NCBI GenBank assembly: GCA_964480565.1
Contig: CAYZSU010000001.1
Span: 5,539-69,538 of the forward strand
DNA length: 64,000 nt
Source: CAYZSU01 sp964480565
Lineage (GTDB): Bacteria; UBA10199; 2-02-FULL-44-16; JAAZCA01
Direction of reading: 5' to 3'
Within the stretch, counting starts at the first letter, position 1. Each line of letters opens with the position of its first letter. The notes beneath the pieces were generated by a model, which saw nothing but the letters and a program-made list of their open reading frames with translations, was not told where the DNA came from and searched no databases. This document shows, in pieces, positions 26,008-35,395 of the stretch. The position numbers and the translations under genes were made by a program.

Positions 26008-27378
26008 TTACTGAATACTAATGCCATCTTTTTGATACTCATTTAATTTATTTCTAAGTGTGCGTAAGCTAATCCCTAATGACTGGGCTGTATGTGTACG
26101 ATTTCCCTCATGATGATTTAATGTTTGGAGTATTAACCGTCGCTCCATATCGCGAATAGGGATGATCTCAAATGAGTCTTCGGTATCAGAAGATATTTTA
26201 GTAATCGGCATTACAGGTGATGTTTGCGGAATATCAAGTGTTAAATCATTAGGTTCAATGATGTCATTTTCGCATAACATGGCGGCTCGAATAATTGTAT
26301 TTTCAAGTTCTCGAATATTTCCCGGCCAATCATAATCATGAATGACTTGCTTTGCTTTTTCAGATAATACTAAATTTCTAGAAAGCATTTGGTATTTTTC
26401 TCGCTCTAAAAAGAATTGTGTTAAAGTGAGCACATCACTTTTTCGATCGCATAATGATGGAATATGAACAGGAATAACATGGAGTCGGTAATAGAGATCT
26501 TCTCGGAAAGTACCTTGCTCAACACATTTTTTTAAATCACGATTGGTGCTGGCAATAATGCGTGCTTTAAGTTGGATGGATTGTGTGCCGCCAACCGTAT
26601 AATATTCTCTTTCCTGTAATACGCGTAGTAATTTGGCTTGCAAGCTTAAGTCCATTTCACTGATTTCATCTAAAAAAATAGTTCCATCTTTTGCCAGGGA
26701 AAATTTTCCAATGCGTGATTGCATGGCACCTGTAAATGCACCGCGTTCATGGCCAAATAACTCCGCTTCAAGTAAATTTTCAGGAATTGCTGCGCAATTA
26801 ATTGCAATAAGTGGGCCTCTTGAGTGAGAGGATTGTTCATGAATATGTTTGGCTATAATTTCTTTGCCAGTGCCAGAGTTGCCACTGATTAATACAGTTA
26901 CAGAACTGGTACAAACGCTCTTTAAAATCCGCAACATCTGTTGCATTTTTACACTATTTTTTAAGCTGGGCCATTCATTGGGTGCAATATAGCATTTTGG
27001 GGAGCTAGCTTCTTTATTGTTTTGCTGGTCGCTAAGTCCCTTATCCAGTGCATCACGTAAATCATCAGCGGAAAATGGTTTTAAGAGATAATCGACTGCA
27101 CCTGCATTGATTGCTTGCCTGGCATCTCTGGCAGAGCCAGTTGCAGACATGACAATGGTTGGCGCTTTGGCTTCATATTTAATGAAATTGCTTAAGTCAC
27201 CGCGTATGACAGCTTCATCGATAAGAATTAAATCATAATTTTGCTCGGGACTTGTTTTTAATGCCTGTGTGGATGCAGCAAAAAGAGGCGTATAGCCCAA
27301 ACGATTCAAAAGTGCGGCAATGGCATTGGCCATGCTTTGTAGTGGTTCAACAATGAGTATTTTCGTCTGAACAATCAC
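26008..27378 (-). CDS. Sigma-54-dependent NtrC-family response regulator
   Basis: The 456-residue product has a receiver domain (1-115), an AAA+ sigma-54 activator domain (about 140-365) and a Fis-type helix-turn-helix at the C-terminus (about 415-450). The phospho-acceptor D54, S78 and K100 are present, but the acidic pair that binds magnesium is reduced: ILIVEP has E11-P12 where DD or ED is normal. Walker A is G166-NSGTGK and the sigma-54 contact loop is GAFTGA at 213-218. It starts with GTG at 27378. The layout resembles FlrC/FlgR, activators of flagellar sigma-54 genes, which fits the promoters before fliM, flgF and its own operon. Confidence 0.93.
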   Translation of the reverse strand: MIVQTKILIVEPLQSMANAIAALLNRLGYTPLFAASTQALKTSPEQNYDLILIDEAVIRGDLSNFIKYEAKAPTIVMSATGSARDARQAINAGAVDYLLKPFSADDLRDALDKGLSDQQNNKEASSPKCYIAPNEWPSLKNSVKMQQMLRILKSVCTSSVTVLISGNSGTGKEIIAKHIHEQSSHSRGPLIAINCAAIPENLLEAELFGHERGAFTGAMQSRIGKFSLAKDGTIFLDEISEMDLSLQAKLLRVLQEREYYTVGGTQSIQLKARIIASTNRDLKKCVEQGTFREDLYYRLHVIPVHIPSLCDRKSDVLTLTQFFLEREKYQMLSRNLVLSEKAKQVIHDYDWPGNIRELENTIIRAAMLCENDIIEPNDLTLDIPQTSPVMPITKISSDTEDSFEIIPIRDMERRLILQTLNHHEGNRTHTAQSLGISLRTLRNKLNEYQKDGISIQ

Positions 27379-27735
27379 CTAGATTTATCTCCCCCTTGAA
27401 GCCATCCGATGTAATTTTTCAGAACATAATCACATTAAAGTAAAATGACAACAGACTATCGAATGATTTTTTTATTTTTTTTGTGGATATGAGATTAGAG
27501 GTAATTCGTTGAAGCTGTATCGAGATGTTTTTAAAGGAATAGCTGAAAAATAAATTGACAAATGCAGTGATTGTAAAGACTTGGTCGTACCCTTTAACGG
27601 GAGTGCCTATAAAGCGTCGATCTCCTGTATTTCCTGATAAATCCAATTCAGTTGTATGCTCGTAGGGTTTTATCTTTAGTGGATTTGCTGTTTTTTGAAT
27701 ATTTCCGAAAATTGTCTATTCCCAAGGGCAGTTCC
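27379..27735. other. Gap between the pseudokinase and regulator genes
   Basis: The 357 bases separate two genes on the same (minus) strand. No conserved gene is seen. A minus-strand open frame of about 90 codons lies here (its longest start-like codon is TTG at 27646), but it has no ATG, no ribosome site and no family features. No sigma-54 box with GG-N10-GC spacing was found on the minus strand here, so the regulator may be read through from the operon promoter or from an unseen one. Confidence 0.5.
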
Positions 27736-28470
27736 TTAATAAATAGTGGTTGTGTGATTTAATTGATGCTTATGAGGAATGAAAATATTAATTTCAGGAA
27801 GTCCATCAATGGGTTCACTAATATCCACTGCGCCTTGATGAAATTGTGTGAGTTCATGAATGCGTGCAAAGTCACTAAATAATTGTGAATTTAAATTAAT
27901 TTCATTGTTGATGTGTTCTTCAATTGTTAGGCAATTATAGGATTCAGTGAGCGATTTAAATTGAATGGTAAAATGTTTTGAAATATTATTTAAATCAATT
28001 GTAATTTCAGTGTGATCATCAATAATTGCTGATAAAAATAAAATACAGTGTACGGTGAGTTGGCGCAATAATGTTTTGTCCAGCCATATGGGTACGATTG
28101 ACTGTGATTTATTTAATGTAAGTTCAATTTGACGTTGGCTCATGAGTGGATAACAATCTTCAATGCCTTGTAAAATAGGGTCAATGGGGGATGCGAGTTC
28201 CAGTTCCAGGCTCATTTCCTTATGAGATGTATGGTCGCTGATAATTTGTTTGATTTCAGATAGGGCACTTTCAATGCAGTGAAGCTCGCTGTTTTTTTCG
28301 TTGACGCTTGAATAGGATGATATACTAAGCTCAATGGCTCCTAAGGATCCTCGAATTCGTGATATCACAGAATCAAGTGCAGATCTAGCACATGCTAGCC
28401 CTTTTTCGCGATTGAAATGGTTCTTAAAAATGTGGTCCATGTGAGGGATATTTATTGGTTTGTTGGTCAT
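27736..28470 (-). CDS. Degenerate sensor-kinase-like protein (probable pseudokinase)
   Basis: The 244-residue product aligns by eye with the dimerisation and ATPase core of FlrB/FlgS-type kinases. SRIRGSLGAIELSI (37-50) corresponds to the H-box HEIRNPLGAIELFA, but the phospho-acceptor His is S37. LLRQLTVHCILFLSAI corresponds to the N-box LLRQVLLNLLLNAI with the Asn lost, and the last part (FARIHELTQFHQGAVDIS) corresponds to the G2-box region without its glycines. There is no membrane segment or sensor domain. It overlaps the upstream TPR gene by four bases and precedes the regulator gene. Catalysis looks impossible, so a scaffold or allosteric role is inferred. Confidence 0.8.
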   Translation of the reverse strand: MTNKPINIPHMDHIFKNHFNREKGLACARSALDSVISRIRGSLGAIELSISSYSSVNEKNSELHCIESALSEIKQIISDHTSHKEMSLELELASPIDPILQGIEDCYPLMSQRQIELTLNKSQSIVPIWLDKTLLRQLTVHCILFLSAIIDDHTEITIDLNNISKHFTIQFKSLTESYNCLTIEEHINNEINLNSQLFSDFARIHELTQFHQGAVDISEPIDGLPEINIFIPHKHQLNHTTTIY

Positions 28471-30608
28471 TTTACTAACTCCAGTTGGCGTTTTGTTTTT
28501 AAGTAGGCTTCGTAATTTTTTGCAAATGAGCCAGAAAATCGGTCGTCATTTTCTGTACTTTTATTCCAGAATTGGCTGGCTTCATCATATTTTCCCTGTT
28601 TGCGATATGCTTCAATGAGAATAAACATCGTATCAACGGGCATTTGATATTTTATAAGTGTGGGTTTAAGGCGTTCAAAAAAAGCAGTGGCTTTAGAATA
28701 TTGATTGGATTTAGCAAAGCTTTTAATTCCTAAATAAGCGGCATTATGTTTGCTTTCATGTTTTTTATCAGATGGAAAAAACTCAAGTGGTCCGATGATA
28801 TCAAATAATACTTTGATCGATTCTTCATAACGTCCGGATTTATGCAGTGTTAGCGCATAATCAAATAGAAGCTCCTGTCGTTGCATTGCATTTGTTTCTA
28901 ATGCAATGGCTGTCTGCAGTTTTTCGCTGGCTAATCCAAATTTACTTTCCATCAATGCAATGCGTCCAGTGATGGCAATGTAATCCTTATTGCTTATTAC
29001 AATGTCATCTTTTGGAATTGTTTTTAATGCTGTTTTTGCAATATCAAGATTGCTGTTCTTAAGTGCTAAATTAGCCAATGTGAGTTGGATGGCATATTTC
29101 ATTTCCAAGTCAATTGTGAATCGGTGAAGTAAACGAGTATACATGCGTTTGGCCCATCCATGTAGACCACTGTCAATGAATGCAGATGCTATGTGATAGA
29201 CAAGTATGTGAGAATCATGTGAGAGTTGAATTTGTTCAGCATAACGTAAACAGAGTATAATAAATTCAATGGATGTATGTTGTTCTTTTGCGATGGGGTA
29301 TAATTCATAGAGGGTTGCAACCAATAAATCATTGAGCCAGATGCTTGATTTATTTTTTTCTATATCGATTTGGAATGATTTATCCAGCAGTACAATGACT
29401 TTATTAAAGTTATCCTCATCATATAAAATGCGGCTCAATAATCGTATTCCAGCTAATCTCAATGATGATGGCATGGCAATGTCCACAATAGGCGATAATG
29501 TATTTTTAATGGTGGCAAAGCTTTTATGCTTATTTTCTAGAAAATCAATGCGATGCATGGCAATGAGTGCTGCCCAGTGAACATCGTGAGATGCGTATTT
29601 ACGTGCTAGTCGCTTATATTGTTTTTTGATTTGAAAATAACTTTTATCGTTCAATGACTGGCATTGTATGATTCGATATGCAAATAATGGTGTAAATTTT
29701 CCAGGTAGCTTGATCAGTTCCTTAAATAATTCATGTGCTTTTTCATACTTGCCTATTTGAAATAAACTCTCCGCATAATAAATAGCGGATGTGCGTATTG
29801 CCGCATCTGTTTTTGATGGTGGTAATATAATATCAAGGTACTTTTCATACCATTTTATGCTTTCTTCATATTCATTTCGTTGAAACAGGGCATCGCCATA
29901 TCGAGAAAGAATGCTGTGGGATACTTGCTCAGCAGTGGTTTGATTGGCGAGCATCCATAAATAGTCTTCTGCGCGTTTATAACGGCCATGGCGATAATAA
30001 TTCTCCATAATCATGGTGCGCAATTGATTGGTATACTCCGCATGATGTAAATAATGTTTTTCCGTAATACGCATGAAACGTGTGGCAGCTTCATAATTTT
30101 TTGAGTTCATTAACGTGAGTGCATAATTGAACTCCAATGCCATTTTCAAACTGGGTGAGATTTTTCTCTGTTTTGCTTTTTTATATTGAATTTGTGCGTG
30201 GGTTAAATGCGAAGTGTTATCTTTCATCAGTGCTAAGCATAGATGGATATCGCCTAGCAATAAAAACATTTCAGGGTTTATGTGGGATGCATTGGAAATA
30301 CGGTTGGATAATGTATGTATTGCTTGATGGTAAATGGATTCATATTTGGCCTGAGATGAATATTCAAAATGCGTTAAGTTGGCAGCGCTTAATACTTGCT
30401 GAGGGTAAGAATATGCCCAGGGTGATATGGTGGTATTGGTTTTGGGGTATGCTTTTAACAGCCAGGAATCTTTGTCTATAGGGATTATACCTAGCTTGGG
30501 AGCGATGTTTGACTGAGCACTAAATAGAGCAACCGAACGTGCATTAGATATTGTATGAATTAAAATCATAGCGAAGATTAAAAAAATAAGTGGATATCGT
30601 TTTTTCAT
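28467..30608 (-). CDS. Secreted TPR-repeat protein upstream of the pseudokinase
   Basis: The 713-residue product has a signal peptide (KKRYPLIFLIFAMILIHTISNARS, residues 2-25) and then almost continuous TPR-type helical hairpins to the end, for example LLLGDIHLCLALMKD, RYGDALFQRNEYEESIKWYEKYL and YGAL-like LFDYALTLHKSGRYEESIKVL. It is therefore probably periplasmic. It is the first gene of a minus-strand unit with the pseudokinase and the sigma-54 regulator, and overlaps the former by four bases. No enzyme domain is visible. A sensor or assembly-state monitor of the periplasmic flagellar parts is a guess from context. Confidence 0.85.
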   Translation of the reverse strand: MKKRYPLIFLIFAMILIHTISNARSVALFSAQSNIAPKLGIIPIDKDSWLLKAYPKTNTTISPWAYSYPQQVLSAANLTHFEYSSQAKYESIYHQAIHTLSNRISNASHINPEMFLLLGDIHLCLALMKDNTSHLTHAQIQYKKAKQRKISPSLKMALEFNYALTLMNSKNYEAATRFMRITEKHYLHHAEYTNQLRTMIMENYYRHGRYKRAEDYLWMLANQTTAEQVSHSILSRYGDALFQRNEYEESIKWYEKYLDIILPPSKTDAAIRTSAIYYAESLFQIGKYEKAHELFKELIKLPGKFTPLFAYRIIQCQSLNDKSYFQIKKQYKRLARKYASHDVHWAALIAMHRIDFLENKHKSFATIKNTLSPIVDIAMPSSLRLAGIRLLSRILYDEDNFNKVIVLLDKSFQIDIEKNKSSIWLNDLLVATLYELYPIAKEQHTSIEFIILCLRYAEQIQLSHDSHILVYHIASAFIDSGLHGWAKRMYTRLLHRFTIDLEMKYAIQLTLANLALKNSNLDIAKTALKTIPKDDIVISNKDYIAITGRIALMESKFGLASEKLQTAIALETNAMQRQELLFDYALTLHKSGRYEESIKVLFDIIGPLEFFPSDKKHESKHNAAYLGIKSFAKSNQYSKATAFFERLKPTLIKYQMPVDTMFILIEAYRKQGKYDEASQFWNKSTENDDRFSGSFAKNYEAYLKTKRQLELVK

Positions 30609-30671
30609 AGAATATTGCCTTAAAAATTTCTTTCATTTTATTATGCGCAGATTGCAATGCGAACATACAGT

Positions 30672-30689
30672 ATGCAAAATAGTTGCCAA
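30672..30689 (-). promoter_or_regulatory. Sigma-54 promoter for the TPR-pseudokinase operon
   Basis: Read on the minus strand, TTGGCAACTATTTTGCAT has GG and GC exactly ten bases apart with TTGGCA and TTGC boxes, a good sigma-54 match. The -12 GC is about 65 bases before the ATG at 30608. It faces away from the flgF promoter in the same 352-base gap, so the activator operon is probably autoregulated. Confidence 0.72.
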
Positions 30690-30903
30690 AATTTTTATGT
30701 GCGATTTAGAGGGATAGTTTGATGAAATATCAATGAGTTAGGCGGCATTGGTGAAAAGTGCATGCATTAATAGCGCGTGAATATGTGAGTTTGCGCTAGG
30801 CAAAAGCGAGAGTCGATGGCACTTTTTTCCTAGTTGAAGAATGAATCAATTAAATGCTGTCCGGCTAACATGTTGAAAAGTAAAAGGAAAATAGATATGA
30901 TAA

Positions 30904-30921
30904 TTGGCATGAAAATTGCTT
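30904..30921 (+). promoter_or_regulatory. Sigma-54 promoter for the flgF operon
   Basis: TTGGCATGAAAATTGCTT keeps every core base of the sigma-54 consensus except the last C of TGGCAC, with exactly ten bases between GG and GC. The GC lies 42 bases before the flgF ATG. The rest of the gap (30690-30903) would be the place for activator-binding sites. Confidence 0.83.
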
Positions 30922-30960
30922 AACAACTGGGATAGGACTGTTTGCGATTTGGAGGTATTT

Positions 30961-31692
30961 ATGAGTACGGGAATTTATTCAGCAGTAACTGGTATGAAGT
31001 CAAAGGAGCGGGAGCTCGAGGCTGTTTCTCATAATATTGCAAATGCATCCACTGCAGGCTTTAAGGAAGTGGGTATGGTGTTTGAGGCGGTCATGTCCAG
31101 ACAGGAAAAAAATGGACAAACGGATACAATGATTATGCCATTTAATTCTTCTGAGGAGATGTTTGTCAATCATGAGCAAGGTGCGTCTCAGCAAACAGGG
31201 GGTGACTTAGATTTAGCGATTCAAGGGGAAGGTTTCTTTGTTGTTCAAACTGAGCAAGGCCTTCGTTTTACGCGGAATGGGCGTTTTAAATTAAATGACT
31301 CTGGTCAAGTTGTAACCACACAGGGGCATATGGTTTCTGCAAAATCTGGGCAGCTTGTTGTGGACGGGGCATCTGTGCAGGTGTCAGAGGATGGCGCTCT
31401 AATGGTTGATAATGAAGAGCAGGGTGGTTTTCGTATTGTACGTTTTAATGAAGAATCCGCATTGGAGCCCGTAGGTAATGGGTTGTTTAAGGCGCCGGAA
31501 TCTGCAGGTATGCAGGATTTTAATACGCCTCAGGTTATGCAAGGAATGTTTGAACAGTCCAATGTTAATGTGGTTAAGAACTTAATGAAATTAATTAAGT
31601 CGTCGCATGCCATGGAGTCCTATCAACGATCAATTGTGATAATGAGCAAAATTGAAGAAAAAGTCATTAATGATGCAGGTAAAATGACCTAA
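30961..31692 (+). CDS. flgF: Flagellar proximal rod protein FlgF
   Basis: FlgF is a rod subunit. The 243-residue product begins TGIYSAVTGMKSKERELEAVSHNIANASTAGFKEV, with the family motif NIANASTAGFK, and has the rod-type middle GDLDLAIQGEGFFVVQT. The C-terminal helix (QGMFEQSNVNVVKNLMKLI) is also present. An in-frame extension begins at 30916 but lies inside the sigma-54 -12 box; GGAGGT precedes the ATG at 30961, so that start is used. flgG follows after 15 bases. Confidence 0.94.
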   Translation: MSTGIYSAVTGMKSKERELEAVSHNIANASTAGFKEVGMVFEAVMSRQEKNGQTDTMIMPFNSSEEMFVNHEQGASQQTGGDLDLAIQGEGFFVVQTEQGLRFTRNGRFKLNDSGQVVTTQGHMVSAKSGQLVVDGASVQVSEDGALMVDNEEQGGFRIVRFNEESALEPVGNGLFKAPESAGMQDFNTPQVMQGMFEQSNVNVVKNLMKLIKSSHAMESYQRSIVIMSKIEEKVINDAGKMT

Positions 31693-31707
31693 CTGAAGGG
31701 ATAAACA

Positions 31708-32496
31708 ATGAGCTATAAAGCACTTCAAACAGCTGTTACAGGGATGTCCGTTCAGGAAAGACGTATTTCAGGCATTGCGGATAATTTAGCAAATGTAAAT
31801 ACAACGGGTTTTAAAAAGGGTCGTATGGATTTTACGGATTTAATGTATGAACAGATTAAATCCCCAGGTTCAAAAAATTCAACAGAGACAATAAGCCCTG
31901 TAGGTATTCAAATTGGGCATGGTGCAAGGCTTCAATCCGCGTATAAGGATTTTTCACAAGGTCAATATAGCCAAACAGGACGTAATTTAGATGTGGCTAT
32001 TGAGGGTAAGGGCTTTGTAAAAGTGACATTGGATGATGGTAGTATTGCATATACTCGCGACTGCTCGTTTAAAACAGATGCGGATGGTAATTTGGTAACG
32101 CCAACAGGGTATAAAGTGGAACCTAATATTACTGTACCAGAAACAGCTGAAAATGTGATTGTTGGAACCGATGGGATTGTGACAGTGAGTATTGCAGGAG
32201 AAACATCGGTTACTGAGTTAGGGACTGTGCAATTGGCATTGTTTTCAAATCCATCGGGATTAAAATATTTAGGTAAGGGATTATATCAGGAGAGTGATGC
32301 GTCGGGATCTGCCACGGATACATCGCCAGGGCAAGAGGGTGCTGGGACTTTGTTGCAAGGGTATTTGGAGAGTTCAAATGTCAATGTGGCTGAAGAATTA
32401 ATTAATATGGTGATTGCGCAGCGAACATATGAAGCCAACTCACGTGTGATTCAAACAACCAGTGAAATGATGCGTCAAACAAATAATGTTGGATAG
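31708..32496 (+). CDS. flgG: Flagellar distal rod protein FlgG
   Basis: FlgG forms the distal rod. The 262-residue product is the standard length and has NLANVNTTGFKKGRMDFTDLMYEQI near residues 28-52, GRNLDVAIEGKGFVKVTL, and the C-terminal signature GYLESSNVNVAEELINMVIAQRTYEANSRVIQT. It is in the usual order after flgF and before flgA. No anomaly is seen. Confidence 0.97.
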   Translation: MSYKALQTAVTGMSVQERRISGIADNLANVNTTGFKKGRMDFTDLMYEQIKSPGSKNSTETISPVGIQIGHGARLQSAYKDFSQGQYSQTGRNLDVAIEGKGFVKVTLDDGSIAYTRDCSFKTDADGNLVTPTGYKVEPNITVPETAENVIVGTDGIVTVSIAGETSVTELGTVQLALFSNPSGLKYLGKGLYQESDASGSATDTSPGQEGAGTLLQGYLESSNVNVAEELINMVIAQRTYEANSRVIQTTSEMMRQTNNVG

Positions 32497-32499
32497 GAC

Positions 32500-33459
32500 A
32501 TGCAAATAAAACATTTACATGCATATTATATTATTTTTTGTATAGCGATAATGGGGATGTTACCCATGTCATTGTCTGCAAGTCAGTCAAAAATTGTCTG
32601 GTTATCACAGGTGGCCTATCAACATGAAATTCGAATTAAGGATTTGGTGGATTTGCAGCATACAGATGGGCAGTTCTTGGATAATTATGGTGATATTTTA
32701 GTGTCAAAACGGCAGATGAAATCGATTGATACATCGGTGCTTTCAATGATTTTAGAACGCAATGGCCTTGATTTGTCGCAGCATTATATTAAAAACAAAG
32801 GCCATATTTTAATTGTCGGTGGGGTAGTGTCAAGCGTATGCGAGGGTCGTATCAAAGAGAAAATACAGCAAGCAATTGTGGATAAGTATCATGTAAAAGA
32901 AACAGATATTGATTTAAATATTCACTCAATAGCGGGCTCCTGCCATATTGTATCATCCGTGAATATATCATCTGTTCATTTGGGTAATGATGTGGATATC
33001 AAATTAGAGCCATCGGTACATTATGGAAAATCACATCAAATAAGCGCACGTGCGGATATTGCAATTCAAGTGCCGGTGGTGATTGCAAAGAAAATTATTG
33101 CAAAGAATACATTAATAAAAAAATCCAATCTTATGTTGGAAAGACGAGAAATTAAATCCGATGCGCAGCTGGCATATCGTCGCCTTTCAGATTTTGAAAC
33201 CAGTAATATGGTTGCATCAATGTCAATTTCTCAGGGGCAGATGATTGTAAAAAAGATGTTGTCGTCAGGTATTATTTTAAAAAAAGGGGACCTGATTACA
33301 ATGATTACGAAGCAATCAGGGTTGCAGATTCATGCGGTCGGACGCCTACTTGCAGATGCGGGATTGGGGCAAACCGTCATGGTTGAAAATATTGATTCAA
33401 AGAAGCAAGTCATTGGTCGAGTACTGGATATAAAACATGTAGAGGTGGTCGTACAATGA
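32500..33459 (+). CDS. flgA: P-ring assembly chaperone FlgA
   Basis: FlgA is the periplasmic chaperone for P-ring (FlgI) assembly. The 319-residue product has a signal peptide (about 1-27, ending near LSASQ) and the C-terminal SAF/FlgA domain: VVIAKKIIAKNTLIKKSNLMLERREI, then GQMIVKKML and a final RVLDIKHVEVVV. The N-terminal half is divergent and longer than in the enterobacterial protein. AGGA precedes the ATG at 32500. It overlaps flgH by four bases. Confidence 0.9.
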   Translation: MQIKHLHAYYIIFCIAIMGMLPMSLSASQSKIVWLSQVAYQHEIRIKDLVDLQHTDGQFLDNYGDILVSKRQMKSIDTSVLSMILERNGLDLSQHYIKNKGHILIVGGVVSSVCEGRIKEKIQQAIVDKYHVKETDIDLNIHSIAGSCHIVSSVNISSVHLGNDVDIKLEPSVHYGKSHQISARADIAIQVPVVIAKKIIAKNTLIKKSNLMLERREIKSDAQLAYRRLSDFETSNMVASMSISQGQMIVKKMLSSGIILKKGDLITMITKQSGLQIHAVGRLLADAGLGQTVMVENIDSKKQVIGRVLDIKHVEVVVQ

Positions 33460-34208
33460 TGAAATTGATGAAATTGCAGACATATATTATGGGAGTCATG
33501 GTAATAATTGCTATCAGTATGATGGCTTGTGCAGCTAAAAAAGGGCTGGATCATACTGTATTGAATGTCAATGACAGTTCACCGGATCAATCGGATTTTT
33601 TTAATGAGAAACAAGTAAAAGATGTGAGTGCTTTTCGCGAAGGGCATACAGGGTCCTTATGGGTGGACTCCTATAATAGTAATTTATACGCCAATATGCA
33701 TCGTGCTTCAAAAATTGGTGATACAGTAACGGTTATTATTTCCGAACAAGCAAGTGGTGCAAGCGATACAAAGACCAACACCAAGCGCAAGTCAGAAGTG
33801 GGCGCTAGTGTGGATAGTTTGGGCGGCTTAATGTCCAAATTACAGGGAATATTTTCCGGTCTAAATCCTGCAAATTTATTCTCTGCAAAAACAGAAAATA
33901 AATTTGATGGTCAAGGAAAGATAAATACCAAGGGACAGTTATTTGCACAGATTACATGTCGAGTAACAGAGCGAATGAATAATGGCAACTTAGTCATCAA
34001 AGGTGAAAAACGAATTAAGGTATATGATGAAGAGCAGCGCCTTGTCCTCGAAGGTATGATTCGTCCTTATGATATTACACCCAATAACACGGTTAGCTCT
34101 TTGCATGTTGCGGATGCACGTATTTCATTTACAGGGTTTGGTGTGATTGCAGAACGACAAAAACCAGGGTGGCTAACGCGAATTTTAGATTATGTATGGC
34201 CGTTTTAA
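33456..34208 (+). CDS. flgH: Flagellar L-ring lipoprotein FlgH
   Basis: FlgH builds the L ring in the outer membrane. The 250-residue product has a signal with a lipobox-like ISMMAC (lipidated Cys at about residue 26) and the family core GSLWVDSYNSNLYANMHRASKIGDTVTVII, then FDGQGKINTKGQLFAQITCRVTERMNNGNLVIKGEKRI. Its presence shows the cell has an outer membrane with a lipopolysaccharide-side bushing. The ATG overlaps the flgA stop. Confidence 0.96.
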   Translation: MMKLMKLQTYIMGVMVIIAISMMACAAKKGLDHTVLNVNDSSPDQSDFFNEKQVKDVSAFREGHTGSLWVDSYNSNLYANMHRASKIGDTVTVIISEQASGASDTKTNTKRKSEVGASVDSLGGLMSKLQGIFSGLNPANLFSAKTENKFDGQGKINTKGQLFAQITCRVTERMNNGNLVIKGEKRIKVYDEEQRLVLEGMIRPYDITPNNTVSSLHVADARISFTGFGVIAERQKPGWLTRILDYVWPF

Positions 34209-34259
34209 GTAATGATTTTTCTGAAGTGATTGTTTTGAATACGCCTATGAGAGGGATGC

Positions 34260-35375
34260 ATGCAGCTAAGAAAAAAATATATTAATAAGATTGCGGTGAT
34301 ATGCATTAGCATATGTCTAATATCTTGTATGGCTCATGCTGCGCGCGTAAAAGATATTGCCAACTTTAGAGGGGTCAGGTCCAACCAATTGATTGGTTAT
34401 GGATTAGTTGTTGGTCTTGATGGCTCTGGGGATAGTACATCATCAGATGTCATGCGGCGATCTTTGGGCGAGATGTTATCAAAAATGGGCGTGGGCATTG
34501 ATCCTAAAAATATTAAATCAAAAAATGTGGCAGGTGTCATGGTGACTGCTAATTTACCACCATTTTCAAAAGCAGGTTCTCGCATTAATGTGCTGATATC
34601 ATCGATTGGTGATGCAACATCACTTCGGGGTGGAACATTAATAATGACGCCATTAAAAGCGGCCAATCAGGATGTGTATGCGGTGGCGCAGGGGCCGGTG
34701 ACTGTGGGTGGATATGCTGAAACAGCAGGTGCAGAACAGCAAAAGCAAGGACATCCCACAGTGGGTAAAATCCTAAATGGTGCGATTGTCGAGCGTGAAG
34801 TAGAATTTGGTTTTGAAAAAATGGATCGATTGGAATTGGCATTAAATGAACCTGATTTTACCACTGCTACGCGATTACGTGATCGAATTAATCAATTTTT
34901 AGAAGGTAAGTATGCAAAAACTACGGATTCTGGATCTGTTCGAATTAAAGTACCCAGGCGATATCGTAAAAATATTGTAAGCTTAACTGCACAAGTGGAA
35001 GCCTTGGAAATTAAGCCGGATATTAAGGCGCGTGTCATTGTTAATGAACGTACTGGTACCATTGTAATGGGTGAAAATGTTCGAGTGTCTACGGTTGCGG
35101 TGGCGCAAGGAAATTTAAGCGTTACTATTTCACAGGATTATACTGTCTCGCAACCCAATGGATTTTCTTTGGGTGAAACCATGACAGTGCCAGATACGTC
35201 TTTGCTTGTTGAAGAAGAGGATCCAAAAAAATTAATGATTGTACCTGAAGGCGTGAATATCGGTGATGTGGTTCGTGCATTAAATGCGATCGGTGTATCT
35301 GCCAAGGATTTAATTTCTATTTTACAGGCGATTGATGAGGCAGGAGCCCTGCATGGGGAGTTAATTACCAGTTAA
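34260..35375 (+). CDS. flgI: Flagellar P-ring protein FlgI
   Basis: FlgI forms the periplasmic P ring. The 371-residue product has a signal peptide (about 1-26, ending MAHA), followed by ARVKDIANFRGVRSNQLIGYGLVVGLDGSGDS, which is diagnostic. The C-terminal part (PEGVNIGDVVRALNAIGVSAKDLISILQAI) is also conserved. GAGGG at 34251-34255 lies 4 bases before the ATG at 34260. The 51 bases after flgH hold no gene. Confidence 0.97.
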   Translation: MQLRKKYINKIAVICISICLISCMAHAARVKDIANFRGVRSNQLIGYGLVVGLDGSGDSTSSDVMRRSLGEMLSKMGVGIDPKNIKSKNVAGVMVTANLPPFSKAGSRINVLISSIGDATSLRGGTLIMTPLKAANQDVYAVAQGPVTVGGYAETAGAEQQKQGHPTVGKILNGAIVEREVEFGFEKMDRLELALNEPDFTTATRLRDRINQFLEGKYAKTTDSGSVRIKVPRRYRKNIVSLTAQVEALEIKPDIKARVIVNERTGTIVMGENVRVSTVAVAQGNLSVTISQDYTVSQPNGFSLGETMTVPDTSLLVEEEDPKKLMIVPEGVNIGDVVRALNAIGVSAKDLISILQAIDEAGALHGELITS

Positions 35376-35395
35376 TTAAGAATGATAGGACACTA

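Noticed and set aside
27419..27646. Minus-strand 75-codon frame between pseudokinase and regulator
   Set aside because: It starts with TTG without a ribosome site and has no family pattern. It may be a decayed remnant.
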